This document shows, one piece after another, positions 28,666 through 37,006 of a DNA stretch of 64,000 nt. Origin of the DNA: DASRJG01 sp032124015 (GTDB lineage: Bacteria; Acidobacteriota; Polarisedimenticolia; Polarisedimenticolales; DASRJG01); the NCBI GenBank assembly GCA_032124015.1, contig JAQBEH010000020.1, positions 1-64,000 of the forward strand, read 5' to 3'. The notes under the pieces were generated by a model. The model had not been told where the DNA came from. It saw only the letters and a list, made by a program, of their open reading frames with translations, and made no database searches. Every line of letters begins with the position of its first letter. Position 1 is the first letter of the stretch. Both the position numbers and the translations under genes were made by a program.

Positions 28666-29739
28666 TCAGACTTCATCAAAGAAGTACGGCCTCAGGCATT
28701 GGATCCTCTTTTCGTACTCCGCGGGATAGAGGAACCAGGTCGCGGCGGCGACCGACGAGAGCAACGAGTTTCCGTCTTGGGGCGTAAAGCAGTAACCCAC
28801 GATTTCCGTTCCGTCGCGCACCGCCACGGTCGGCCACGCCACAACCGTCACGTTCAAGATGCGTCCGAAGTGGCCGTAGTCGCGGCCGAACGAGAACACC
28901 GTGTTCGCCGAACTCTTGTACGTAATCGCCATCCGGTCGTTCTTCTTGACGTGTTCCAGCAGCTGCGCCGTGGTCGTTGGGTTCTTGACCCGGATGTCGA
29001 AGAAGATCATGTGCATGTACTGCGTGTTCAGCACGACGGCGGACGAGAACAGATTCATGTCGTGGCCCATCGTGTTGAACAGCGCCCACGCGTCGCGGGC
29101 GTGGTGCGTGCCGAAGCGCGGGTCCTTGTGCCTGCCGACTTCCGGTGAGGCCACGAAGCTGTCGTCTTGGGACAGGTCGGAGGCGCGGCGCATGCAGACG
29201 AACCGTCCATCGACGAGATTGCCGGGGCCGCCGTCTTGCATCGCGAGGGTGTGGATGAGGATCGACAGGTTGTGCGTGTTACAGGAGACGACCTGGATGA
29301 ACTGGTCTTCCCCGTGTCGTAGCGCGCTGTCGTTGATGCCGCGGGCGTAGGGCTTTCCGAACCCGAACTCGCTTCCCTGCGCGATGAAGCCGCGCGTGTT
29401 GTGGGTAAACTTGCTGTAGAACTCGTTCTTGTTCGCGATTCCGACGCCGGAGGGCGTGCAATCGATCACGACCGCCGCGCGCTCGAGCGCTTCCATGGAC
29501 TCGTAGGCCGGTTCCATGCCGAGGTCGCGGAACCCCTTGGCCGCCGCCGAGTCGACGCAGAGTTTCGCGCCGCGCTTGATCAGGTTCACGACCTTCGATC
29601 GATCGTGAAGGAGCGGCGTTCGCTTGTGGAACGTCACTTCTTCGATCCCGAGCGGTCCCTTCATCAGGGTGAGGAGCCCGATCAGGGGTTCCCCGATGGT
29701 TCCCGTGCCAATGACGTGGACGATTGATTTATCAGCCAT
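28666..29739 (-). CDS. Type II glyceraldehyde-3-phosphate dehydrogenase (archaeal-like)
   Basis: Similar to the phosphorylating GAPDH of archaea, not to the common bacterial GapA. A Rossmann motif is at the start (IGTGTIGEP), IDCTPSGVGIANKNEFYSK matches the archaeal D-TP-GVG-KN segment, and VVSCNTHNL carries the predicted catalytic Cys153. C-terminal GAPDH fold residues follow. It would interconvert glyceraldehyde-3-phosphate and 1,3-bisphosphoglycerate with NAD(P). ATG 29739 is chosen because GGAG lies 6 bases upstream; the ATG at 29751 has no ribosome binding site. 357 residues. It has its own promoter and is convergent to etfA. Substrate is inferred from family only. Confidence 0.8.
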   Translation of the reverse strand: MADKSIVHVIGTGTIGEPLIGLLTLMKGPLGIEEVTFHKRTPLLHDRSKVVNLIKRGAKLCVDSAAAKGFRDLGMEPAYESMEALERAAVVIDCTPSGVGIANKNEFYSKFTHNTRGFIAQGSEFGFGKPYARGINDSALRHGEDQFIQVVSCNTHNLSILIHTLAMQDGGPGNLVDGRFVCMRRASDLSQDDSFVASPEVGRHKDPRFGTHHARDAWALFNTMGHDMNLFSSAVVLNTQYMHMIFFDIRVKNPTTTAQLLEHVKKNDRMAITYKSSANTVFSFGRDYGHFGRILNVTVVAWPTVAVRDGTEIVGYCFTPQDGNSLLSSVAAATWFLYPAEYEKRIQCLRPYFFDEV

Positions 29740-29768
29740 GGCGCTCTCCATGAGGAGGGTGGCGGCGG

Positions 29769-29798
29769 ACTATGCCACCGGGCTGCCGGGGGCGTCAA
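29769..29798 (-). promoter_or_regulatory. Promoter of the type II GAPDH gene
   Basis: On the minus strand TTGACG (29793-29798) is followed after 18 bases by CATAGT (29769-29774), 29 bases upstream of the chosen start. The -35 matches at five of six positions and the -10 at four of six. Confidence 0.55.
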
Positions 29799-29875
29799 GC
29801 GCTTGCAGAGGACCGAGCGGGTCTGCCTGCTAGAATCCGGGGAGCGCGTGGGTGCGCCATCCGGAGTCTTCACAC

Positions 29876-30892
29876 ATGGGCGATCACGACAAGAGCACGA
29901 TTCCCTCTTTGAGCGTCGGCGAGCTTCTCACCGACGACGACGCGGCCTCGCTGGGTCTTGTGCTGCTGTCGGGCGGAGACGGAATCGCCAACGCCGTCAA
30001 TCGTCCTCGGATCCAGAAGCCGGGACTCGCGCTGGCGGGTTTCCTCGAGTACATCCACCCCGGACGCATCCAGGTGCTCGGCAAGTCCGAAACGAGTTTC
30101 TTGACCGAGCGCGCTCCGGCCGAGCGATCGCGCATCGTCTCGCAGCTGTGCCGGCAGGGCGTGAGTTGTTTCGTGCTGACGACGGGGCTCGAGCCGCCGG
30201 AGGAGCTCTTGGACGAGACGGAGCGCCAGGGTGTGCCGCTCCTTCGCACCGAGCTGTCCTCCTCGACGACGATCGAGCGTCTGACGCGCTATCTCGAGGA
30301 CAGGTTGGCTCCGCGGTCGGTGGTTCACGGCGTGCTGCTCGATGTCTACGGGCTCGGCGTGCTCTTGATCGGAGACAGCGGCGTCGGGAAGAGCGAGTGC
30401 GCGATCGACCTCGTCATGCGCGGGCACCGGCTCGTGTCGGACGACATCGTGGAGATCAAGAGGCTCGGCGACACGCTCGTGGGCACCGGTCCCGAGCTGA
30501 CGCGCTATCACATGGAACTGCGCGGCGTCGGCATCATCAACGTCAAAGACCTATTCGGCGTCGCCTCGGTGCGGCTCAGGAAATTCGTCGAATTCGTACT
30601 CAAGCTCGACCCGTGGAAACCGGGGAAAAAGTACGACAGGCTCGGGCTCGACGACAACGCATACGAGATCCTCGGCATCACGCTCCCGTACGTCGAGATG
30701 CCGGTGGGGCCGGGCCGCAACCTCTCGGTGCTCATCGAAGTCGCGGCGCGCAACCACCTGTTGAAGCTCAAGGGCTATCACCCGGCGCGCGAACTGGCCC
30801 GCAGGCTCGGTGAGCGCATGAAACCCACGGACGACGACGATGCATCCGGACCCCTCGGTGACCGTGAGCCGGGTGACGGAGAAGCACGATGA
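29876..30892 (+). CDS. hprK: HPr kinase/phosphorylase
   Basis: Phosphorylates HPr on Ser46 using ATP or pyrophosphate and removes that phosphate. The N-terminal domain covers residues 1-140. The kinase domain has Walker A GDSGVGKS at residues 166-173, the SDD segment after it, and the family signature ELRGVGIINVKDLFG. 338 residues, slightly longer than the usual 310-330. Its target HPr is three genes downstream and has Ser46. The last 4 bases overlap rapZ. Confidence 0.95.
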   Translation: MGDHDKSTIPSLSVGELLTDDDAASLGLVLLSGGDGIANAVNRPRIQKPGLALAGFLEYIHPGRIQVLGKSETSFLTERAPAERSRIVSQLCRQGVSCFVLTTGLEPPEELLDETERQGVPLLRTELSSSTTIERLTRYLEDRLAPRSVVHGVLLDVYGLGVLLIGDSGVGKSECAIDLVMRGHRLVSDDIVEIKRLGDTLVGTGPELTRYHMELRGVGIINVKDLFGVASVRLRKFVEFVLKLDPWKPGKKYDRLGLDDNAYEILGITLPYVEMPVGPGRNLSVLIEVAARNHLLKLKGYHPARELARRLGERMKPTDDDDASGPLGDREPGDGEAR

Positions 30893-31755
30893 TGGAGCGT
30901 CTCGTCGTCATCACGGGGCTCTCGGGCTCGGGGAAGTCACTCGCCGCGCGCGGCCTCGAGGATATGACTTTCTTTTGCGTCGACAATCTCCCGGTCAACC
31001 TGATCTTCCAGTTTTACGAGCTGCTGCAGCGCACCGCCGGCTCCATCCCGCGCGGAGCGATCGTCGTGGACGCCCGCGAGCGCGAGTTCCTCGCGGGGTT
31101 TCCCGAGACGCTCGACGCGTTGAAGGCGGCCGGTGCACCGGTTACCTTGTTGTTTTTCGAGTGCACCGACGAGATTCTGAAACGCCGCTTCAGCGAATCG
31201 CGGCGTCCGCATCCGATGCAGGATCCCGGCGGCTCGCTCGAGAAGGCGATTCAGGACGAACGCGCGATCCTGGCTCCTCTTCGCAATGTCGCGGACCGGA
31301 TCATCGACACCAGCCAGTTCAACGCTCACGAGTTGCGATCGTTCCTGAAGGCCGCGTTCGCGACGCACCACGAGGCGACGTCCCTCAACGTCCACATCGT
31401 ATCGTTCGGCTTCAAATACGGTGTGCCGGCCGAGGCCGATCTCGTCTTCGACGTCCGGTTCATTCCGAACCCGTACTTCGTCGACGGACTCAGGGCGTTG
31501 GACGGCAGGCACGAAAAGGTCCGGGCGTTCCTGGACGGGCGCCCGGAGGCCAAGGAGTTCGTCTCCCGCCTCGAGGAACTTCTCGACTTCCTGATCCCGC
31601 ACTACGTTTCGGAGGGGAAAAGCTACCTGACGATCACGATCGGCTGTACCGGAGGCAAGCACCGCTCCGTGGCGCTGGCGGAAGGCGTCAGGGAACATTT
31701 CGTCGAGAACGGCGTGCCGGTGTCGGTCACGCACCGGGATCTCGGGAAGGAGTGA
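30889..31755 (+). CDS. rapZ: RapZ/YvcJ family P-loop protein
   Basis: The family includes RapZ of E. coli, an adapter that directs small RNAs controlling glucosamine-6-phosphate synthase to RNase E. A P-loop GLSGSGKS is at residues 10-17, VDNLP and VVDARER follow, and the C-terminal domain ends with IGCTGGKHRSVALAE, the RapZ signature. 288 residues. Two ATG codons (30889, 30892) are possible starts. The gene lies between hprK and PTS genes, the standard neighbourhood in many bacteria. Whether it binds RNA in this lineage is unknown. Confidence 0.93.
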   Translation: MMERLVVITGLSGSGKSLAARGLEDMTFFCVDNLPVNLIFQFYELLQRTAGSIPRGAIVVDAREREFLAGFPETLDALKAAGAPVTLLFFECTDEILKRRFSESRRPHPMQDPGGSLEKAIQDERAILAPLRNVADRIIDTSQFNAHELRSFLKAAFATHHEATSLNVHIVSFGFKYGVPAEADLVFDVRFIPNPYFVDGLRALDGRHEKVRAFLDGRPEAKEFVSRLEELLDFLIPHYVSEGKSYLTITIGCTGGKHRSVALAEGVREHFVENGVPVSVTHRDLGKE

Positions 31756-31760
31756 CACGG

Positions 31761-32201
31761 ATGAAGCAAGGCGCCCCCGGACTGCTCATCGTCACGCACG
31801 GACGTCTTGCCGACGAGCTTGAACAAGCCGCCCGCCGCATCGTCGGGGACGTTTCCAAGCTCGCGGCCGTCTCGCTCGGCTGGGACGACGACGTCGCGGA
31901 CGCGAGGCGGCGGATCGAGGAAGGGATCAGTCGTGTCGCCGTCGACGGGCGGGTCTTGATCCTGACCGACATGTTCGGGGGGACGCCGTCCAACGTCGCC
32001 CTGTCGCTCCTGGAACCCGGGCGCATCGACATCGTGACCGGCGTCAATCTCCCCATGCTGATCAAATTCGCCAACCTGCACGTCCTCGACGGGTTCGACG
32101 AAACGGTCCGACGGATCGCGCAGCAGGGACGAGACGCCATTCAGGTCGCCTCCGAGGTCTTGGAAAAGCGGGCCGGTCCTGAGGACGCTTCCAGTCGATG
32201 A
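31761..32201 (+). CDS. PTS system mannose-type EIIA protein
   Basis: A small (146-residue) single-domain EIIA of the mannose-fructose-sorbose class. The predicted phosphorylated His13 is in IVTHGRLADEL, and LTDMFGGTPSNVA is the family motif. No EIIB, EIIC or EIID is nearby, so it cannot act in sugar transport by itself here. It begins 6 bases after rapZ and overlaps ptsH by 4 bases. Similar lone EIIA proteins sit in regulatory PTS clusters. Confidence 0.9.
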   Translation: MKQGAPGLLIVTHGRLADELEQAARRIVGDVSKLAAVSLGWDDDVADARRRIEEGISRVAVDGRVLILTDMFGGTPSNVALSLLEPGRIDIVTGVNLPMLIKFANLHVLDGFDETVRRIAQQGRDAIQVASEVLEKRAGPEDASSR

Positions 32202-32467
32202 ACGAGCTCGACGTCACGATCGTCAACCGCCTGGGCCTGCATGCGCGGGCGGCGGCGAAATTCGTGCACTTGGCCGGCGCGTTCGTCTCCCGCGTGACCG
32301 TGTCCCGGGAGGGCACGAGGGTCGACGGAAAGTCGATTCTCGGGCTCTTGACGCTCGCCGCCTCGAAGGGGACCAAGCTCCACCTCTCGATCCAAGGAGA
32401 AGACGAGGTCGAGGCGGGTGCGCAGCTTGCCGGACTCATCCGCTCGCGCTTCGGAGAGGAGGCGTAG
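32198..32467 (+). CDS. ptsH: Phosphocarrier protein HPr
   Basis: An 89-residue HPr that carries phosphate from Enzyme I to EIIA. His15 in NRLGLHARAAAKF is the phosphocarrier site, and Ser46 in DGKSILGLL is the site used by HPr kinase. Both sites are intact, so it could serve as a Ser46-P regulator as well as a carrier. ATG 32198 overlaps the EIIA stop; the stop overlaps ptsI by one base. Confidence 0.95.
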   Translation: MNELDVTIVNRLGLHARAAAKFVHLAGAFVSRVTVSREGTRVDGKSILGLLTLAASKGTKLHLSIQGEDEVEAGAQLAGLIRSRFGEEA

Positions 32468-34146
32468 TGGTTCAGGTCTTTCGCGGGCTGGGCGTTTCCC
32501 CCGGCGTCGCGTTGGGCCGGGCCCTCCCATGGCAACCTGTGGCCACCGGTGTGCCGCGGCGCGACGTTTCCCTGGGGTCGACCCCATCCGCCGAGATCGA
32601 ACGCTTCGAATCCGCCCGCGGAAACGCGCGCGCCGAGTTGCGCGGCCTGAAGGCCCGTTTGATGACCACCCTGGGTGAGAGCTACGCCGCCATCCTCGAT
32701 GCGCAAACGATGCTCGTGGACGACCCCGCGCTCGTCGCCGAGGTCGAACACCGCGTTCGCGCGGAGGGCGTATCGGCCGTCTTCGCCGTCCACGCGACGA
32801 TCGACGGGTACCTGGCGCGATTCGAGAGCATCGAAGACCGTTACCTAAGGGACCGCGCCGGCGATTTGCGGGATCTGCAGCGACGGCTGGTGAGATTGCT
32901 CGAGCCCGTTCCGGGAACGGACGCCCCGCCACCCGACGGCCCCATCGTCGTCGTCGCTTCCGCGATCGGCCCCTCCGACACGGTGGCCCTGGCTCGGGAT
33001 GGCGTCGTCGCACTCGTCGCCGATCTCGGCGGGCCGACGAGCCACACCGCGATCCTGGCGCAGGCGTTTGGCCTTCCCGCGGTCATCGGCCTGGGGGACG
33101 CCGCGCGGAGCGTCCGCGCGGGCGCCCTCGTCGTCGTCGACGGCGATCGGGGGGAGGTCGTCGTCGATCCCGACCCGGAGCGCCTCAGCGACGCCAAAAC
33201 GCAACACGATCTCTGGGTGTCGCGCGAGGACGCGTGGGCCGCGATGCGGGACCTCCCGGCGGTCACGAAGGACGGCGTCGAGATCGTCTTGCGGGCCAAC
33301 ATCGAGTTCCCGGACGAAGCGGCCGTGGCGATACGGTTCGGTGCGCGCGGGATCGGGCTGTACCGCTCCGAGTTTCTCTTCGTAGACCGCGCGCCGCGAC
33401 TTCCGGACGAAGACGATCACTACCGGACCTACCGCGATCTCGCCCTGCGGGTGGCTCCGCATCCGGTGGTCGTCCGCACGCTCGACCTCGGCGGCGAAAA
33501 GTACTTCCACGAGGTGCTCGAGCGCAGCGAGCCGAATCCCGTTTTGGGTTTGCGGGGCCTACGGCTGTGCCTCAAGCGGCCGGAGATCTTCGTGCCGCAG
33601 TTGCGAGCGCTGCTTCGCGCCGCGGCTCACGCCAACCTCCGCGTTCTTCTCCCGCTCGTGACCTCCGTCGACGAGGTGCGGGAGGTGCGCCGGATCATCG
33701 CCCGCGAGGCGGCGTCGCTGCGAGCGGCGGGCGTGCTCTGCCGCGCCGACGTACCCTTGGGCGCGATGATCGAAACACCGGCCGCCGCGATGACCGCCGA
33801 CCTCCTGGCCCGGGAGGTCGATTTCATGAGCCTGGGAACGAACGATCTCATCCAGTACACCTTGGCTGTCGATCGCAGTAATCCCTCGGTGGCGGCGCTC
33901 TACGAGCCGCTGCATCCGGCGGTGCTGCGTATGCTGCGCTTCGTCGTGCGCGCGGGGCGCGCCTGCGATCGCCCGGTCTCCCTGTGCGGCGAGATGGCGG
34001 CAAGTCCCGAGTTGGTCCCCACCCTCTTGGGCCTGGGGCTTCGCGAGTTATCGTGCCCGCCCCGCGCGGTACCCCGCGTGCGCGAGGCGATCCGGGCCAC
34101 CGAAATCGCTCGCGCCGCGCGCGAGATTGAGGAGAAACCGGCATGA
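32467..34146 (+). CDS. ptsI: Phosphoenolpyruvate-protein phosphotransferase (PTS Enzyme I)
   Basis: Transfers phosphate from PEP to HPr. The swivelling domain has His193 in GGPTSHTAILAQAFGLPA, then the C-terminal PEP-binding barrel with GIGLYRSEFLF, LDLGGEKYFHEVL, FMSLGTNDLIQYTLAVDR and SLCGEMA. 559 residues, normal. GTG 32467 overlaps the HPr stop. There is no GAF domain, so it is the ordinary EI and not the EI-Ntr type. Confidence 0.95.
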   Translation: MVQVFRGLGVSPGVALGRALPWQPVATGVPRRDVSLGSTPSAEIERFESARGNARAELRGLKARLMTTLGESYAAILDAQTMLVDDPALVAEVEHRVRAEGVSAVFAVHATIDGYLARFESIEDRYLRDRAGDLRDLQRRLVRLLEPVPGTDAPPPDGPIVVVASAIGPSDTVALARDGVVALVADLGGPTSHTAILAQAFGLPAVIGLGDAARSVRAGALVVVDGDRGEVVVDPDPERLSDAKTQHDLWVSREDAWAAMRDLPAVTKDGVEIVLRANIEFPDEAAVAIRFGARGIGLYRSEFLFVDRAPRLPDEDDHYRTYRDLALRVAPHPVVVRTLDLGGEKYFHEVLERSEPNPVLGLRGLRLCLKRPEIFVPQLRALLRAAAHANLRVLLPLVTSVDEVREVRRIIAREAASLRAAGVLCRADVPLGAMIETPAAAMTADLLAREVDFMSLGTNDLIQYTLAVDRSNPSVAALYEPLHPAVLRMLRFVVRAGRACDRPVSLCGEMAASPELVPTLLGLGLRELSCPPRAVPRVREAIRATEIARAAREIEEKPA

Positions 34147-34505
34147 GCGTTTCACGAGTCGACAAACCGTGGGGTTACGAGCTGCGCTTCGTGCGAACTG
34201 ACCGCTACGCGGGAAAGGCCCTGTTCATCAAGGCCGGCTCGCAGTTAAGCCTCCAGTACCACGAGAAGAAAGACGAGGCGTTTTACGTTCAGTCCGGCTC
34301 GCTCGACCTCGTCCTCGGCCGTGGCGAGGAGCAGACGGTCGTGAGGATGGGGCCGGGGGACTCACGGCACATCCCTCCCGGAACCGTGCACCGGTTCCGC
34401 GCCGTGACCGACACGCTGCTTTTCGAAGTCTCAACCCCCGAGCTCGAAGACGTCGTGCGGATCGAGGACGACTACGGCCGCGAAGGGGTCAAAGACGTCT
34501 TGTGA
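34143..34505 (+). CDS. Cupin domain protein (phosphomannose isomerase-like)
   Basis: A 120-residue single cupin related to the C-terminal domain of mannose-6-phosphate isomerase/GDP-mannose pyrophosphorylase. Metal ligands are visible: the HEKKDEAFYV region and IPPGTVHRF. It starts PWGYE, as the PMI cupins do. ATG 34143 overlaps the ptsI stop. It may isomerise a sugar phosphate linked to the PTS genes, but isolated cupins of this class vary in substrate. Confidence 0.85.
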   Translation: MSVSRVDKPWGYELRFVRTDRYAGKALFIKAGSQLSLQYHEKKDEAFYVQSGSLDLVLGRGEEQTVVRMGPGDSRHIPPGTVHRFRAVTDTLLFEVSTPELEDVVRIEDDYGREGVKDVL

Positions 34506-34546
34506 GCCCAAGCCCCGGAGCCCTATACTCCGGCCGGAGCGACGCC

Positions 34547-35110
34547 ATGGAAGAAACGACGACCGAGATTCCCGAAAAGCTGTTCTACAAGGCGGCCGAG
34601 GTGTGTCAGATCACCGACACGCAGCCCTACGTGTTGAGATTCTGGGAGAGCGAGTTCCCGCAGCTCGCCGGTGAGAAAAACCGTAGCGGTCAGCGCGTCT
34701 ACCGCCGCGCCGACATCGATCTCGTCTTCCGCATCAAGAAGCTCCTCTACCAGGAGGAGTACACGATCGCCGGCGCAAGGAAGGCGATCGACGACGACCG
34801 CACGACGATCGTCGAGCCCACGCCCGGAAAGTCGCGCTCGCGTCGCGCGGCGCCTGGAGCCGCCCCCGCCAAAGAGGCCCAGCCCGTCGAGCCCTCCTCG
34901 CTGTTTGGCGAGAGCCGTCCTGAATCTCCCGAAGCGCCCCGAAGCGCCGCCGGCGAAGAGCAAGAACGCTATCGCGGTCTCTACGAAGAGGCTCTTCTTG
35001 CATTGACGGACCTGAAAGGGGAGTTGGCCCGATCCGACGAGCAACTCACAGCCCTGCGCGACCGCACCCACCGCGTCGCCGCGCGCCTCGAAGCCGCGAT
35101 CGAGACGTAG
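34547..35110 (+). CDS. MerR family transcriptional regulator
   Basis: An N-terminal winged-helix MerR domain (LFYKAAEVCQITDTQPYVLR, then YRRADIDLVFRIKKLLYQE) covers about residues 10-80. A low-complexity Pro/Ala linker and a C-terminal coiled coil (ELARSDEQLTALRDRTHRV) follow. No metal-sensing cysteines are visible. This short type often lies before a tRNA-Pro gene in diderm bacteria and its target is unknown. ATG 34547 is used; it gives 187 residues. Confidence 0.85.
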   Translation: MEETTTEIPEKLFYKAAEVCQITDTQPYVLRFWESEFPQLAGEKNRSGQRVYRRADIDLVFRIKKLLYQEEYTIAGARKAIDDDRTTIVEPTPGKSRSRRAAPGAAPAKEAQPVEPSSLFGESRPESPEAPRSAAGEEQERYRGLYEEALLALTDLKGELARSDEQLTALRDRTHRVAARLEAAIET

Positions 35111-35129
35111 GGCGGCCTCCCGGTCCGTA

Positions 35130-35159
35130 TTGACGGTTCTCCGACTCGTCTCCTAAGAT
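35130..35159 (+). promoter_or_regulatory. Promoter of tRNA-Pro(GGG)
   Basis: TTGACG (35130-35135), an 18-base spacer and TAAGAT (35154-35159), 20 bases upstream of the tRNA 5' end. The spacing to the tRNA is what is expected for a stable RNA promoter. Confidence 0.6.
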
Positions 35160-35179
35160 GCCGCGGCTTCCGTCCGGGT

Positions 35180-35257
<78 letters not shown>

Positions 35258-35303
35258 CTCAGTTTTCAGCGTTGACACTTTTCGAAATCGCGACGGGAAG
35301 CCG

Positions 35304-36101
35304 ATGGCCAAGCACGCCTCTACACCTGAGCTCCTCGCCCAACTCGCCGAAGCGCGCGAGGAGCCGGCTCGACTTCGTGAGCGCGTCGCCGTGGCCAGGC
35401 CGGGCGTCACCGGCGCAAGACTCGACGCGGAGGTGGCCGCGCTCCGCAAGCTCATCGATGCGCTTCTCGACGGTTCGAGCTCGATGGCGGCGCAGGGGCC
35501 CACGCAGGAAGCCGAACGGACCGAGTGGAATGCCCGAGCACGCGACGACGGCCAGCGGCGCCTCCTGAAGTTCTGGCGCGAGTACCAAGCATGGAAGGCG
35601 AGCGGCGCATCCGCCGTGCCGTTCCCCAGACTCGACGGTCCTGTCCTGCGCGCGCTCGAGCTCTACGCCACACTGCGTAGCGAGGATCGCCCTTATGGGC
35701 CGACCGTTCACGACGTGGCGGCAGAGATGAGCGTGAGCGTGGAGGCCGTGAAAGCGTATCGGCGGGAACTTCTGAGGCTCTCCGATTACGACAGCCCGCC
35801 GTTGCCGAAAGCGCTCACTGCCGCCAAACGTCCGGTTCGTCACGAACCGTTCAGGGAGAAGCCGCGCCGCTCGACAGCGTGCGCTCGCGACTTCCTGCGC
35901 GCCGTTCACGCCGCCGGGGAGCAGGGTGAAGACCTGTTCGTTGCATTCGCCAGGCTGGCCGGTGACGCGTCGGGCCGGTGCGCGTACTGCGGGACGCCGC
36001 TTCTCGATCGTTCGACCACCTACGGGTGCACATCGTGCAAGGTCCTGGCTTCCCGAAAACGGCCTGGGAAGTTGACCCGCCCACCCGGGCGTCCTAAATA
36101 A
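35304..36101 (+). CDS. HTH and zinc-ribbon protein of unknown function
   Basis: I do not recognise a family. Residues 1-60 are helical. An HTH-like stretch is at about residues 133-155 (TVHDVAAEMSVSVEAVKAYR). The C-terminus has a zinc-ribbon pattern C226-x2-C229-x12-C242-x2-C245 followed by a very basic tail rich in Lys, Arg and Pro. The combination suggests DNA or RNA binding (inference). ATG 35304 gives 265 residues; an earlier in-frame start would overlap the tRNA. It begins 48 bases after the tRNA-Pro, a common insertion point, but I see no integrase or repeat that would show mobility. Confidence 0.6.
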   Translation: MAKHASTPELLAQLAEAREEPARLRERVAVARPGVTGARLDAEVAALRKLIDALLDGSSSMAAQGPTQEAERTEWNARARDDGQRRLLKFWREYQAWKASGASAVPFPRLDGPVLRALELYATLRSEDRPYGPTVHDVAAEMSVSVEAVKAYRRELLRLSDYDSPPLPKALTAAKRPVRHEPFREKPRRSTACARDFLRAVHAAGEQGEDLFVAFARLAGDASGRCAYCGTPLLDRSTTYGCTSCKVLASRKRPGKLTRPPGRPK

Positions 36102-36459
36102 GGTTGCTGTTCCGCCAGTTCTTTCGACTTGTCGTCATTTTCGCCTGCCGGAAGGCCTTCGGCGCTAAAAAACGGCCTCCTAGAACGGCCCAGGATCGAC
36201 GATCGCAAACTGGGCGGGGCTTTTGGACCCCCCTGATTCAACGAAAGCAGGGCGAAAATGAGTCCTGCGTGAACTCCGTCCTTGCAACCGCCCAGGTGCG
36301 TGTTCCTCGACCGGCCGATTCGTTCGGAGTTGGAGAGAGGCGCCCTAGGCGCGCGCCTTGACGGCTGTGACCATCGTTGAGTCGCGTGGAGTTAACATCA
36401 CGCAACCCGTTTCGCCGCCAGCAGCGGTCTCACCGCGAGGTCGGCCGTATACTCTCGTT
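36102..36459. other. Intergenic region before the toxin-antitoxin pair
   Basis: 358 bases without a convincing gene. A short frame (36104-36361) encodes an 85-residue sequence with no similarity that I recognise. Near the end, TATACT at 36448-36453 is a plausible -10 for the antitoxin gene, but I see no matching -35. The region would also be expected to hold the operator for TA autoregulation; no clear palindrome is seen. Confidence 0.4.
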
Positions 36460-36681
36460 ATGTCGCTCCCAGCGTTGAATCTCGGCGACCTGACCCCAGA
36501 AGAGAAGCTCCGCCTGCTTGAAGATGTATGGGACAGTCTTGCCGCGGACCCGAACGCTGTGCCGCTTGCCGACTGGCAGCGAAGAGAGCTTGATCGGCGA
36601 CTTGACGAACTCGATCGGGATGGCGCGACCGGGATCCCTTGGGAGCGGGTCGTGAAGGAAATCGAAGGCCGATTGCGGTGA
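36460..36681 (+). CDS. Addiction module antitoxin (Unstab_antitox type)
   Basis: A 73-residue protein with the family pattern LTPEEKLRLLEDVWDSLA, then WQRRELDRRLDELDRD and GIPWERVVKEIEGRL. Such proteins are antitoxins of RelE/ParE-type modules. ATG 36460 is chosen as it begins just before the conserved part; the in-frame stretch back to 36358 has no similarity. The stop overlaps the toxin GTG start by 4 bases, the usual antitoxin-first arrangement. Confidence 0.85.
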   Translation: MSLPALNLGDLTPEEKLRLLEDVWDSLAADPNAVPLADWQRRELDRRLDELDRDGATGIPWERVVKEIEGRLR

Positions 36682-36977
36682 CTGAGGTCGTCCTTCGGCC
36701 GGCCGCAGCGGCCGACATCGAGGATGCCTTCCTTTGGTACGAAGCGCAGCGCGCGGGTCTTGGCTCGGAGTTCCTTCTAGCGTTGCGATCGACGATGGAT
36801 CTCGTCCTAACTCAACCCGAAGCTTTCCCAGTGCTGCACCGCGATACGCGCCGGGCGCTGGTTCCGCGACGGTTTCCGTATGCACTCTTTTTTCGCTTCT
36901 ACGGCGAGACCGTGGTCGTCGTGGCTTGTATGCACGCGAAGCGGCGCCCAGCGCGATGGCGATCGAGACTTGGCTGA
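36678..36977 (+). CDS. RelE/ParE family toxin
   Basis: A 99-residue RelE/ParE-superfamily protein: LRPAAAADIEDAFLWYEAQR and RRALVPRFPYALFF-like segment (RRALVPRRFPYALFFRF), ending with an HAKRRPARW-type basic tail. RelE members cleave mRNA on the ribosome; ParE members inhibit DNA gyrase. The short sequence resembles the ParE side, but I cannot separate the two. GTG 36678 overlaps the antitoxin stop. Confidence 0.85.
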   Translation: MTEVVLRPAAAADIEDAFLWYEAQRAGLGSEFLLALRSTMDLVLTQPEAFPVLHRDTRRALVPRRFPYALFFRFYGETVVVVACMHAKRRPARWRSRLG

Positions 36978-37006
36978 CAGCTACCATGCGCACCGGAGCT
37001 CACATC

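Noticed and set aside
29803..29836. Promoter for hprK (TTGCAG with TAGAAT)
   Set aside because: The spacer is 22 bases, too long for a sigma-70 promoter.
36104..36361. Possible 85-residue gene in the gap before the toxin-antitoxin pair
   Set aside because: No RBS, no recognisable domain and an unusual composition; left as intergenic.
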